Shown piece after piece: positions 43,446-52,328 of a stretch of 64,000 bases of DNA (position 1 is its first letter; each line of letters begins with the position of its first letter). Origin of the DNA: an uncultured Collinsella sp. (GTDB lineage Bacteria > Actinomycetota > Coriobacteriia > Coriobacteriales > Coriobacteriaceae); NCBI GenBank assembly GCA_959018755.1, contig CAUEMA010000003.1, forward strand, positions 1 to 64,000, given 5' to 3'. A model generated the notes under the pieces. That model saw nothing but the letters and a program-made list of their open reading frames with translations. It had not been told where the DNA came from and made no database searches. The position numbers and the translations under genes were made by a program.

Positions 43446-44819
43446 ATGGACATAACCATCTCCCTTATCACCACCCTCGTTTTGACCCTCATCAACGGCT
43501 ACTTCTCCATGTCCGAGATGGCGCTCACCACGGCTAAGCGCGCCGTGCTGGAGCACGAGGCCGAGGAGGGCGACAAGCGCGCCGAGCGCGCCATTAAGCT
43601 GGCCGCCGATTCCGACCAGCTGCTCGCCACCATCCAGGTCGCCATCACGCTCGTGGGCTTTGCCTCGTCTGCCGTCGCCTCGACGAGCCTGTCCGACCCG
43701 CTTGCCACGTGGCTCACGAGCTTTGGCATCGCGCCGCTCTCTGCCATCGCGCGCGGCCTGGCGCCGGTCATCATCACCGTTGCGGTCGCCTTCCTCTCCA
43801 TCGTGATTGGCGAGCTTGTGCCCAAGCGCATCGGTCTGGCCAACGCCGAGGGCGTGTCCAAGCAGGTCGTGGGACCGTTGTCGTTTTTCCAAAAGATCGC
43901 CCGTCCGCTCGTGTGGCTGACCGGCGCTTGCTCCGATGGTCTGGCCCGCATCCTGCGCATCAAGAGCGCCGACGACCGCCAGAATGTCTCGGAGGAAGAG
44001 ATTAAGTACATGGTCTCGGAGCAGGACGACCTGCTCGACGAGGAAAAGCGCATGATCCACGAGATCTTCGACCTGGGCGACACCGTTGCCCGCGAGGTCA
44101 TGGTGCCGCGCGTGGACACTACCATGTGCGAGGACGACGAGACGGTCGCCGACGTGCTGTCCACCATGCGCCAGACCGGCTTTAGCCGCATCCCCGTCTA
44201 TCACGAGGATCCCGACAACGTCGCCGGCATCGCGCACATCAAGGACCTGATCCAGCCTTCGCTCGACGGCAAGGGCGACCAGCCCATCGCCGACTTTTTG
44301 CGCGACGCCACCTTTGTGCCCGACACCAAGGACATCCTGCCGTTGCTGTCCGAGATGCAGACCTCGCACGACCAGATCGTAGTGGTCGTGGACGAGTACG
44401 GTGGCACGGCCGGCATCATCACCATCGAGGACATCGTCGAGGAGATCGTGGGCGAGATCGAGGACGAGTTCGACCCCGACAACAAGTACCTCACGCGCCT
44501 TTCGCGCCGCGAGTGGCTCGTCGATGGGCGTTTTTCGTGCGATGACGCGATTGAGCTTGGTTGGCCGCTCGAGGAAAGCGATGATTATGAGACCATCGCC
44601 GGCTGGATTTTGGAGCTTTGCGACTCGGTACCCGACATCGGAGAGGTGTTTGAGGTCGCGGGGTACAAGTTTAAGGTGCAGTCGATGCGTGGCCAGCGCA
44701 TCTCGCTCATTCGCGTGATCGCTCCGGCCGAAACCGATAAGAAGGATTCCGAGCCCTCGGCAGATAAGCCGACGGTGTCGGGTGCGGGCTCTGCGGACCC
44801 GCACGACGGCGACGAGTAG
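43446..44819 (+). CDS. CNNM / CBS-domain membrane protein (HlyC/CorC family)
   Basis: A 457-residue protein. An N-terminal DUF21/CNNM membrane domain (about 1-180; LTLINGYFSMSEMALTTAKR and IVIGELVPKRIGL) is followed by a CBS pair (AREVMVPRVDTTMCE to about 320). A CorC_HlyC domain comes next, ending near residue 430, then an acidic tail. CNNM/CorC proteins are Na+-coupled Mg2+ exporters, so it may belong to the same Mg homeostasis network as the module at 48.8-51.9 kb. GGAGG precedes it. Confidence 0.9.
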   Translation: MDITISLITTLVLTLINGYFSMSEMALTTAKRAVLEHEAEEGDKRAERAIKLAADSDQLLATIQVAITLVGFASSAVASTSLSDPLATWLTSFGIAPLSAIARGLAPVIITVAVAFLSIVIGELVPKRIGLANAEGVSKQVVGPLSFFQKIARPLVWLTGACSDGLARILRIKSADDRQNVSEEEIKYMVSEQDDLLDEEKRMIHEIFDLGDTVAREVMVPRVDTTMCEDDETVADVLSTMRQTGFSRIPVYHEDPDNVAGIAHIKDLIQPSLDGKGDQPIADFLRDATFVPDTKDILPLLSEMQTSHDQIVVVVDEYGGTAGIITIEDIVEEIVGEIEDEFDPDNKYLTRLSRREWLVDGRFSCDDAIELGWPLEESDDYETIAGWILELCDSVPDIGEVFEVAGYKFKVQSMRGQRISLIRVIAPAETDKKDSEPSADKPTVSGAGSADPHDGDE

Positions 44820-44843
44820 GGCAAGGAAGAGTAGGGGAGAGTT

Positions 44844-45689
44844 ATGGCAGGCCTGTTCAACATCCTTAAGGTCACCGTCAGCGAGGACAAGATCTGCGCG
44901 CATGTGCTGGTGAACCCCGGCATGCCGCTCATGACCTCGGAGGACATCGAAGCCACGGCGCGCGTGTACTACCTGGTGCCCGCGATTGCCAAGCATCTGT
45001 GCCTGGGCGATTCCGGTCGCGAGTTCCAGGACTGCATGGGCCAGACCGAGCTTTGCCATCTGCTGGAGCACGTGACGGTCGAGCTCATGAACGAGACCGG
45101 GCTTGCCGGCAGCATTTCGTGCGGCCGCACTCGTGTGAGCGAGCACGATGAGCGTGTCTTTGAGGTCGAGCTTTCGTGTCCCGACGACGCGCTGGCCATC
45201 GGCGCGCTGTCTTCGGCGACCTTTATGATGGATTGGGCCTATCTGCATGCGGACCAGCCCGCTCCCGATGTGGACGGTACGGTCGCGGGCCTGCGCAACC
45301 TGGTGCTGGGCATGCGTGCCGAGGCCGAGGGCAAGGATCCGCACGAGGCCGTCGCCGCCGCGAACGCCGAGGACGAGGCCGGGGACGCGACCGAGGGCGA
45401 GGCGCCTGCCGAGGCTGCCGTCGATCCTGTCGACGAGGCGCCTGCCGAGGCGGCTTCCGAGCCCGAGTCCGCGGAGCCCCAGGGCGTCCCGAACTTTGAC
45501 GACGAGCCGCAGGAGGCAATCGATACCGAGGGCGCGACCGCTGAGAGCCACGAGGCCCCCGCTGCCGTCTACGGTGGCGCGGCGACGGCTCCGGTTGCCC
45601 CCGCGCACGAGGGAACGCTGCCGCTCGTTGACGGCGCCGGCGAAGACCCGGCCGCCACGGTGGCCATGCCGGCCGTGCCGCAGGAGTAG
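44844..45689 (+). CDS. Protein with cyanophycin-synthetase-N-like domain and acidic tail
   Basis: 281 residues. The first 150 resemble the N-terminal domain of cyanophycin synthetase-type enzymes, with the characteristic CHLLEHVTVELMNETGL motif and surrounding strands. No ATP-grasp or Mur-ligase module follows. The rest (about 165-281) is a disordered Ala/Glu/Pro-rich acidic tail. Function unknown. It is 24 bases after the CNNM gene and likely co-transcribed. The domain call rests on the HLLEHV motif and length only. Confidence 0.5.
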   Translation: MAGLFNILKVTVSEDKICAHVLVNPGMPLMTSEDIEATARVYYLVPAIAKHLCLGDSGREFQDCMGQTELCHLLEHVTVELMNETGLAGSISCGRTRVSEHDERVFEVELSCPDDALAIGALSSATFMMDWAYLHADQPAPDVDGTVAGLRNLVLGMRAEAEGKDPHEAVAAANAEDEAGDATEGEAPAEAAVDPVDEAPAEAASEPESAEPQGVPNFDDEPQEAIDTEGATAESHEAPAAVYGGAATAPVAPAHEGTLPLVDGAGEDPAATVAMPAVPQE

Positions 45690-45825
45690 GCTCACTCGCT
45701 TATCACCATCATGTACCTGCGCCTTTACCGTGCGCAGATGAGCAAGACGGCAAGCGCTGTGCTGCGGGTATAATGGACAGCATTCAAACGGTGGGCGCCG
45801 AGGTGCCCGCAGGAGAGGAATGAAC

Positions 45826-46215
45826 ATGGGTAAGACTTTCAACTTTATCTCGGGTGCGCTCTTCGGTGCTGCCGCCGGCGCCATCATCGGCGTCGCCCTG
45901 GCTCCGCGCTCGGGCGCCGAGACCCGCGCCATGGCTGCCGATATCGCCAACGACGCCTGGGATAACATGCGCGACACCTACGAGCACGGTGCCGAGGGGG
46001 CCCGTGCCGCGGTCAACGATTTTGGCCCGATGGTCGACGCCAAGACCGATGACCTGCGTGCCAAGGTTGACCTTGCCCGCGAGCGCATGGACCAGCTGCG
46101 GGAGCAGCTCAACGACGCCATCTCGGGCGGCAACGTGACGCCCGCCGCCGATGTCGTGGTCGAAAACGCCGTTGAGGCCGACACCGAGGCCGCGGAGCCT
46201 TCGACCGAGGCATAA
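45826..46215 (+). CDS. YtxH-like small membrane protein
   Basis: A 129-residue protein. It has a glycine-rich N-terminal helix, FISGALFGAAAGAIIGVALAP, followed by RSGAETR, the hallmark of YtxH/general-stress proteins, and then amphipathic helices and an acidic C terminus. ATG 45826 lies six bases after AGGAGAGGA. TATAAT at 45769-45774 is a good -10. Its stop overlaps the next ATG by one base. Confidence 0.8.
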   Translation: MGKTFNFISGALFGAAAGAIIGVALAPRSGAETRAMAADIANDAWDNMRDTYEHGAEGARAAVNDFGPMVDAKTDDLRAKVDLARERMDQLREQLNDAISGGNVTPAADVVVENAVEADTEAAEPSTEA

Positions 46216-46970
46216 TGCGCGCCGGGGATTTTGTCGGCGCCAAGATCTATCGCAAGCCTACCGAGGACAAGCGCACCAAAAAAGACGGCACGCCGCGCAG
46301 CCCTAAAAAGCTCGGCAAGATTCACTTTCCGGTCTTTACCCCGGGCGGTACGCGCGTGGTGGGCTTTATGGTTCGCCAGTCCGATATCGCGGGTATGATC
46401 GAGCGCCCTGACCGATTTGTGGCGCTCGATGCCATTGGCGTCTACGAGGGCGCCATCGCAGTTGACGACGTCAAGGGCACCTACGATGCCGCTGCGGCCA
46501 AGCGCCTCGACATCAACCTGGACGATTGCATTATCTGGGTTGGCATGGACGTGCGCACGGAGTCGGGCGATGTCGTGGGCTATTGCTCGGATGTGGAGTT
46601 CAAGCCGCGTTCGGGTGTCGTGCAGACGTTCTACGTGACCGCTGGTGCTGCTTCGAGTGTGCTGGTGGGCGACACGCAGATGCCGCCGACGATGCTGCGC
46701 GGCTATGCGGACGGCGCGATGATCGTTTCGGACGAGGTCAAGTCGCTCGGGTATTCGGGCGGTGCCGCTGCAAAGGCTGCCGAGGCAAGCGTCGCGGTGG
46801 GCGATAAGGTCAAGAAGGGCGCCAAGGTGCTCGATGACAAGGGTTCGGTCGCCGTGGACAAGGGCAGCCGCGCGCTGGGCAAGCAGCTCGGCAAGACGCG
46901 CGGTATGTTCAAGGCCTTTAAGGACGAATATCAAAAGGCGAGCGGGGGCTCGTCGAAAGCTAGCAAATAG
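46215..46970 (+). CDS. PRC-barrel domain protein
   Basis: A 251-residue protein with two beta-rich PRC-barrel-like segments, HFPVFTPGGTRVVGFMVRQS and VGMDVRTESGDVVGYCSDVEF, followed by a basic, Lys/Ala-rich helical tail. No signal peptide. Translationally coupled to the YtxH gene, so the two products probably work together at the envelope or in stress. Function not established. Confidence 0.75.
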   Translation: MRAGDFVGAKIYRKPTEDKRTKKDGTPRSPKKLGKIHFPVFTPGGTRVVGFMVRQSDIAGMIERPDRFVALDAIGVYEGAIAVDDVKGTYDAAAAKRLDINLDDCIIWVGMDVRTESGDVVGYCSDVEFKPRSGVVQTFYVTAGAASSVLVGDTQMPPTMLRGYADGAMIVSDEVKSLGYSGGAAAKAAEASVAVGDKVKKGAKVLDDKGSVAVDKGSRALGKQLGKTRGMFKAFKDEYQKASGGSSKASK

Positions 46971-47042
46971 CGACGTACCAAATGACGGGAGACAAGCCGG
47001 AGACCTGTTGCTCCGGCTTGCTGCGTTTATGGGGGAGGGCAC

Positions 47043-48449
47043 ATGCGTCAAAACGGATCTAACTTAAACAGGCGCTCGGGTGCGCGTCCGACGGCGCGCC
47101 GCGACCTGGGGCAGCTGCCCAGCGGTCAGCGCAAGCGTCACCGTAAGCCCGGCGCGATGTATCTCAACCATAGCCGCGGCTTTAGCGACCGCAGCGCTCG
47201 CATCGGCAACAGCCGCACGCCCCGTCGTTCGTCTCGCCTGCCCTATGCGCTTATTGCCGTGGGTTGTGCGCTCGTGTTGTTTATCGCTGCCGTCGTGGGC
47301 TACGTCAACCGCAGCGTGGATGTCGTCCTCAATGGCCAGGAGACTGCGGTGCGCGTCGGCTCTACGCTGCAAAATCTCATCGACGACCAGGAGCTGGCCG
47401 ATACCTACGATGCCGGGGACCTGCTGGCTGTTGACGACAGCGTGCTGACCCGCCATGGCGGCGAAAAGCTGTCGGTAAAGGTGGACGGCAAGCGCATAAA
47501 ACAGGGCAAGTGGAAAAGCCGCGAGCTTACGGGCGGCGAGAAGGTGACGGTCAAGGACGGCCGCGACACGTATGAGAAGCACGAGGTACAGGCGACGGTT
47601 ATCGAGCCCAAGCTCAAGGTCGAGGGCACGGGTGCCATCGAGTATGTCAAGACGTGGGGCATCCAGGGCCGCTCCGAGGTGTGGGTCGGCGAGCAGTCGG
47701 GCAAGACGCAGGACCGTGGCGAGGTCGTGCCCGCCACCGATTGCGTGGTCGAGTGCGCGAGCGTGGCGCCCAAGGGCAACGAAAAGTACGTGGCGCTGAC
47801 GTTTGATGAGGGCCCGAGCGGAGCGACCAAGCAGATCTTGCAGGTGCTCAAGGAAAAGGGTGTCACCGCGACGTTCTTCCTGTCGGGCGATGCGGCCGAG
47901 GCCTCGCCTGCCACGGCCAAGGCGATTGTCGATGCCGGGTGCGAAGTCGGCTCCAACAGCTACCGCGACGAGTCGCTCAAGGGTCAGGACCGCGACGCGG
48001 TGCGCGAGCAGATTTCGAAGGGCACCGAGGCGATCAAGTCCGCGACCGGCGTGAAGACGATGCTTTTGCGCGCTCCCTACGCAGCCTTTGACGAGCAAAA
48101 CTGGATTGATGCGATGGACCTGGCGTCTGCCGTGGTCTCGTGGAATATCGATTCGGGCGACTGGCTGCTCAACGGTGCCGACGAGCAGGTCTCGACGGTG
48201 CTCGATTCGGTGACGCCGGGCAACATTGTGCTGCTGACCGACAGTGATGAATGTGCCGAGCAGACGCTCGTGGCGCTGCCGCAGATTATCGACGGGCTTA
48301 TTGCCGACGGTTACAAAATCGTGACGTTGAGCGATCTGGTCAAGACGGACGCATCGCTGAGCAAAAAGCTCAACTCGCTGGCGAAGGTCACCATGCCCAA
48401 AAACGCCGTGTTCCCCCAGCTCGCCGAAGATGACGACACCACAGACTAG
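47043..48449 (+). CDS. Degenerate polysaccharide deacetylase-like protein
   Basis: A 468-residue membrane-anchored protein: basic cytoplasmic tail, one helix (about 68-90), a beta-rich G5/DUF348-like region (VDVVLNGQETAVRVGSTLQN) and a NodB-homology domain from about 245. The first catalytic motif TFDDGP reads TFDEGP (253-258), and the second, normally H(S/T)xxH, reads SNSYRDES with both metal-binding histidines gone. LLRAPYAAF (motif 3) remains. I infer that it binds but does not deacetylate cell-wall glycans. The ATG is preceded by GGGGGAGG. Confidence 0.8.
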   Translation: MRQNGSNLNRRSGARPTARRDLGQLPSGQRKRHRKPGAMYLNHSRGFSDRSARIGNSRTPRRSSRLPYALIAVGCALVLFIAAVVGYVNRSVDVVLNGQETAVRVGSTLQNLIDDQELADTYDAGDLLAVDDSVLTRHGGEKLSVKVDGKRIKQGKWKSRELTGGEKVTVKDGRDTYEKHEVQATVIEPKLKVEGTGAIEYVKTWGIQGRSEVWVGEQSGKTQDRGEVVPATDCVVECASVAPKGNEKYVALTFDEGPSGATKQILQVLKEKGVTATFFLSGDAAEASPATAKAIVDAGCEVGSNSYRDESLKGQDRDAVREQISKGTEAIKSATGVKTMLLRAPYAAFDEQNWIDAMDLASAVVSWNIDSGDWLLNGADEQVSTVLDSVTPGNIVLLTDSDECAEQTLVALPQIIDGLIADGYKIVTLSDLVKTDASLSKKLNSLAKVTMPKNAVFPQLAEDDDTTD

Positions 48450-48479
48450 TTATTTAAGAACGTCCCCAATGACTATGTC
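48444..48479. repeat. Second copy of the CTAGTCATT-type repeat
   Basis: GACTAGTTATTTAAGAACGT followed by CCCCAATGACTATGTC. The loop TTTAAGAACGTCCCCAATGACTA matches the copy at 39933-39957 with one change. It overlaps the deacetylase stop codon, suggesting insertion or reuse as a transcript end. Confidence 0.6.
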
Positions 48480-48552
48480 ACGGATGCGTCGGCGTTTGGT
48501 ATGCCTGCGATGTTTGGAGCATAAATTTGGCGCCACGGCGCGATGCTGATGC

Positions 48553-48769
48553 TATAGTTACTGCGGATAACAAGGGTCAAGAGAAAGGTTGCAGGTGAAA
48601 TCCAAACCTCGACCATACAGTCGATGACCCCATGCAGGTGCTTCTTGCGCATGCACGGGGTGTGAGCGCCGAGCGGCGTGCCGCCCGCGCATGCGTATAC
48701 ATATCTAAAAGTCCACGGACGGCGCGCCGGCATGGTCGCAGTCCGAAGGGATAATGATGGGGAGCACCA
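48553..48769 (+). other. Structured leader upstream of the Mg-transport module
   Basis: After a TATAGT -10 (48553-48558), about 200 nt without a coding frame contain several possible helices: TCGAC/GTCGA around 48606-48625, CCCCATGCA...TGCACGGGG near 48630-48661, and GC-rich stems to 48720. Position before an Mg gene suggests a metal-sensing leader, but I could not match it to the M-box consensus. The remainder of the gap 48450-48552 holds only the repeat above. Confidence 0.35.
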
Positions 48770-50614
48770 GTGAATTATCTGAGTGAGATGCTCAAACTGC
48801 CGGTTTTGGACGTCGATGGCGAAAAGCTCGGCGTTGTGAACGATTTTGGCATTGCTACCGGCGAAGTTTTTCCGCACGTGACGTCGCTCGCGTTCCGCGG
48901 ACCCGGCAAGACGCCATTTATGATCAGCTGGCGCAAATGGGTCGACCGTATCGACGAGACGGGTGTACACCTTAAGTCGCCGGCCACCGAAATCCGTTTT
49001 TCGTACTTGCAGCCGACCGAACTCTTACTTGCTCGCGACGTGCTTAACAAGCAGATCGTCGACACGCAGGGCATGAAGGTCGTGCGCGTGAACGATATCA
49101 AGTTTTCCATGTCGGGCGAAAATCAGCTGCGCCTGCTGGGTGCCGAAGTTGGCGCCCGCGGTCTGCTGCGCGCGATCAGCCCCGCCCTTGAGCATGTTGT
49201 CGAGGGCTTTATGAAGCACCTGGGCAAACCGCTCGGCGAGGATATTATCGCCTGGTCCTATATGGACCTGCTCGATCGTTCGACTAAAAACATCCAGCTG
49301 TCGGTGTCGCACAAGACGCTCGGCGAGCTGCACCCCGCCGACATTGCCGACATTATCGAACAGCTCGACCCGCGCCTGCGTGCGCAGGTGTTCGCGCAGC
49401 TCGATACCGCCCAGGCCGCCGAGGCCATCTCGGAGTTCGATGACGACGAGCTTATGACCGAGATGCTCGAAGGCTTGTCCGATACGGACGCATCGTCGAT
49501 GCTGGCCATGATGGACCCGGACGACGCCGCCGACCTGATCGACGAGCTCGATTACGAGAAGGCCGAGAAGCTGTTGCGCCTGATGGGCGTTCAGGAAGAG
49601 AAGGCGATTCGTAACCTGCTGGGCTATGAGGACAACACCGCCGGCCGCATCATGACCTCGGAGTTTGTCTCCCTGCCCGCCACAGCGACGGTCGGTGACG
49701 CCATCGAGGCGATCCGCCAGCTTGATGAGGACTTCGAGAGCGTCTACTACGTCTATACCGAGGACCCGAGCGGCATGCTCACCGGCGTGCTTTCGCTGCG
49801 CACGCTGATCGTGGCCGACCGCGACGCCACGCTGGGCCAGCTGGCCTATCGCGACCTGGTTTATGTATCGCCCGACGATGACCAGGAAGACGTAACGGAC
49901 GAGATGACCAAGTACGACCTGGTTGCCATTCCCGTTTGCGACGAGAACCGTCACATCTTGGGTATCGTGACCTTTGACGACGCCATGGATGTTATCGCCG
50001 AGGAGCACCAGGAGGACCTGCAGATCGCAGGCGTTGGCTCGGGCGATAGCGCGTCCGACGATTCGACGAATGTGCTCAGCTGGTTTGTCCATCGCCAGTA
50101 CTGGGTTGTCGTGTGGGGCATTGCCTCGTGCATCATGGCAACAGTGCTGGGGACGGCGCTGGGCTCCGCGCATCTGGTGGTGTTCCCCATGTGCGCCATG
50201 CCGCTCGTGTTGCTGGCTGCCTCGCGCATGGTGTCGTTCGTCAAGAATTACTTCTTGGAGTACGACGGCCATGACGATGAGCCCAAGCCTTATCTGGGAT
50301 TTTTCTTCCAGAGCACGGGCATGGGCCTGATTCTGTCGCTCGTGACCTACCTGTGCGCCCAGCTGGTGCGCACCGCTGCGTTCCTCGACGCGCCCATGTT
50401 TGAGGAGCAGCTCTTTACCGGCTGCTTTAACATCGCGGCCATCGTCTGCCTGATTGGCAACATGAGCGCCGTGATTTACCTGATGGTGCTGTTCTGGCGT
50501 GACGAGCACGACCTCAATACGTCGGGCACCGCCATGAACGTCATTGCCGTCATGATTTCATGCGTGGCGTACTGCATCGCCGCAGTGCTGCTCACCATGT
50601 CGGTCATGGGGTAG
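48770..50614 (+). CDS. MgtE-like regulatory membrane protein (PRC - MgtE-N - CBS - four helices)
   Basis: 614 residues. Two N-terminal PRC-barrel-like units (1-40 and about 85-115) precede an MgtE N helical domain (ELHPADIADIIEQLDPRLRAQVF to about 285). A CBS pair follows (about 300-420), then four or five hydrophobic helices (about 445-614). In canonical MgtE the pore domain contains GNAGTQS and Mg-binding Asp residues; none of these are visible here, so this may be a sensor or partner rather than a channel. It is nine bases upstream of an NRMT transporter gene. The start is GTG 48770 after GGGGAG. Confidence 0.8.
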   Translation: MNYLSEMLKLPVLDVDGEKLGVVNDFGIATGEVFPHVTSLAFRGPGKTPFMISWRKWVDRIDETGVHLKSPATEIRFSYLQPTELLLARDVLNKQIVDTQGMKVVRVNDIKFSMSGENQLRLLGAEVGARGLLRAISPALEHVVEGFMKHLGKPLGEDIIAWSYMDLLDRSTKNIQLSVSHKTLGELHPADIADIIEQLDPRLRAQVFAQLDTAQAAEAISEFDDDELMTEMLEGLSDTDASSMLAMMDPDDAADLIDELDYEKAEKLLRLMGVQEEKAIRNLLGYEDNTAGRIMTSEFVSLPATATVGDAIEAIRQLDEDFESVYYVYTEDPSGMLTGVLSLRTLIVADRDATLGQLAYRDLVYVSPDDDQEDVTDEMTKYDLVAIPVCDENRHILGIVTFDDAMDVIAEEHQEDLQIAGVGSGDSASDDSTNVLSWFVHRQYWVVVWGIASCIMATVLGTALGSAHLVVFPMCAMPLVLLAASRMVSFVKNYFLEYDGHDDEPKPYLGFFFQSTGMGLILSLVTYLCAQLVRTAAFLDAPMFEEQLFTGCFNIAAIVCLIGNMSAVIYLMVLFWRDEHDLNTSGTAMNVIAVMISCVAYCIAAVLLTMSVMG

Positions 50615-50622
50615 GTGGTCGC

Positions 50623-51885
50623 GTGCAAAACACGAAGCAAAAGGCGAGCACCAAGCAAAAGCTGACCATCGCGGCCATCTTTGGCGCCATGGGCCCTGGC
50701 CTTCTGGCGGCGCTTTCGGGCAATGACGCCGGCGGCATCGCCACGTATTCCAGCGCCGGTGCCAGCTATGGCTACAAGATGCTGTGGATGCTTCCCGTCA
50801 TGACCGTGCTGCTTATCGTGACGCAGGAGACTGCGGCGCGTTGTGGCTGCGTCACAGGCAAGGGCTTGGCCTCGCTCATCCGCGAGCGCTTTGGCGTGCG
50901 CAGGAGCGTGTTGGCCATGGCGGCGCTGCTGATCGCCAATACAGCCGTGACCATTTCGGAGTTTGCGGGTATCGCGAGCGGCCTTGCCCTCTTTGGCGTG
51001 CCGGCGAGCATCTCGGTGCCGCTGGTGGCACTGCTGGTTTGGATGCTTACCATGTCGGGCAGCTTCCAGCGCATCGAGAAGATTCTGCTGCTGGTGAGCT
51101 GCGTGTTTGTGACCTACATTGTCGCTGCATTTATGGCTGGTCCCAGCTGGGGCGAGGTGGCGGTCGACCTGGTTGTGCCCAACATCCAAAATGACCCCAG
51201 CTACGTGTCGCTTGTGGTCGCAACGATTGGTACCACCATCGCGCCGTGGATGATTTTCTTGGCGCAGAACAACGTGGTCGATAAGAATGCGGGCGAGGAC
51301 GATATCGTGCTGCAGCGCATCGACACCGTGAGCGGCTCGATTGCCGCCGATGTCATCGCTGGCTTTATTATCATCACGACCGGTACGGTGTTGTTCCCTG
51401 CAGGCATTCAGATTAGCGACGCTGCCGATGCCGCCCGCGCATTGGAGCCTATCGCGGGCCAGTGGTCCACGGTGCTGTTTGCATCGGGCCTGGTCGCGGC
51501 GAGCTTCTTGGCCGCCTGTGTGCTGCCAGGCGTTACGTCCAGCGCCATCTGTGAGGCATTTGGCTGGGAGCGCGGTGCCGATCGCAGCTGGGACGAGGCC
51601 CCGGTCTATCGCGGCATCATTACGGCCATCATTGGCATCTCTGCCGTGCTGGTGCTTATGCCCGGTGTTGACCTGTTCCAGATTATGATGACCTCGCAGG
51701 TCATCAACGGCGTGCTGCTGCCCGTGGTTTTGGTGTTCCAAGTGGTTATCGCCGCCGATCGTCACATTATGGGCGCCAACCGCAACGGACGCGTGTGGAA
51801 CGTGCTCACGTGGGCGACTATCGGTGTGATTACGGTGCTGACGGTCGTCATGTTTGTTCTGCAGGCGATGGGCTACAGCGCGTAG
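50623..51885 (+). CDS. NRAMP-related Mg2+ transporter (NRMT type)
   Basis: A 420-residue protein of the Nramp fold with 11 or so helices. The canonical Nramp helix-1 motif DPGN is DAGG here (35-38), and the helix-6 motif MPH reads APW (in TTIAPWMIF). The conserved methionine and asparagine that favour transition metals are therefore missing. These changes characterise the NRMT clade, of which an Eggerthella lenta member (EleNRMT) is an Mg2+/Mn2+ transporter. GTG 50623 follows AGGTGG. It forms an operon with the MgtE-like gene and probably takes up Mg2+ under its control. Confidence 0.8.
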   Translation: MQNTKQKASTKQKLTIAAIFGAMGPGLLAALSGNDAGGIATYSSAGASYGYKMLWMLPVMTVLLIVTQETAARCGCVTGKGLASLIRERFGVRRSVLAMAALLIANTAVTISEFAGIASGLALFGVPASISVPLVALLVWMLTMSGSFQRIEKILLLVSCVFVTYIVAAFMAGPSWGEVAVDLVVPNIQNDPSYVSLVVATIGTTIAPWMIFLAQNNVVDKNAGEDDIVLQRIDTVSGSIAADVIAGFIIITTGTVLFPAGIQISDAADAARALEPIAGQWSTVLFASGLVAASFLAACVLPGVTSSAICEAFGWERGADRSWDEAPVYRGIITAIIGISAVLVLMPGVDLFQIMMTSQVINGVLLPVVLVFQVVIAADRHIMGANRNGRVWNVLTWATIGVITVLTVVMFVLQAMGYSA

Positions 51886-51965
51886 CGTCTCTTTTGGGTT
51901 TCGAGCGGGCCGTGGCCATGGGCTGCGGCCTGTTTTTGCCTGATGTAGGGGGTTGGTTATATACG

Positions 51966-52198
51966 CGTGGGCAAAAAATGCCAAATATGAGTACTGTTGC
52001 TAATCCGGTGACAATTAAGACAATGAAGATAATGAACATAACTAAAGTATCTGTTAATTAATATCGATACAGCCAGGCTTTAAGCCGATTATTCTGGCCG
52101 GTCCAAAGGGGTATGGCGACCGAAAGAACTCCATTTTGTGCCATTTTGCCTGTTACTAAAATGGTATCAGTACTCATATTTGGCATTTTTTGCCCACG
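51966..52198. mobile_element. MITE-like element with perfect 31-bp terminal inverted repeats
   Basis: The ends 51966-51996 and 52168-52198 are exact inverted complements of 31 bp (outer CGTGGGCAAAAAATGCC). The 171-bp AT-rich interior has no reading frame. Each end carries its own GGCA-T5-TGCC mini-hairpin. No clear target-site duplication flanks it. It lies between the NRMT and acyltransferase genes and explains half of the 546-bp gap 51886-52431. Confidence 0.7.
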
Positions 52199-52328
52199 GC
52201 CCCTTTGGGGCCGGCTCGAAAAGAGCAACCTTGGGGTGTTTGCTGCGGGTGCGGGGCTTGCAGACGACACTCGGGGTGGCGAGGAACTCAGAATTCGGCC
52301 GCGGAAGGGCATTCATCGACCGCGTCAG

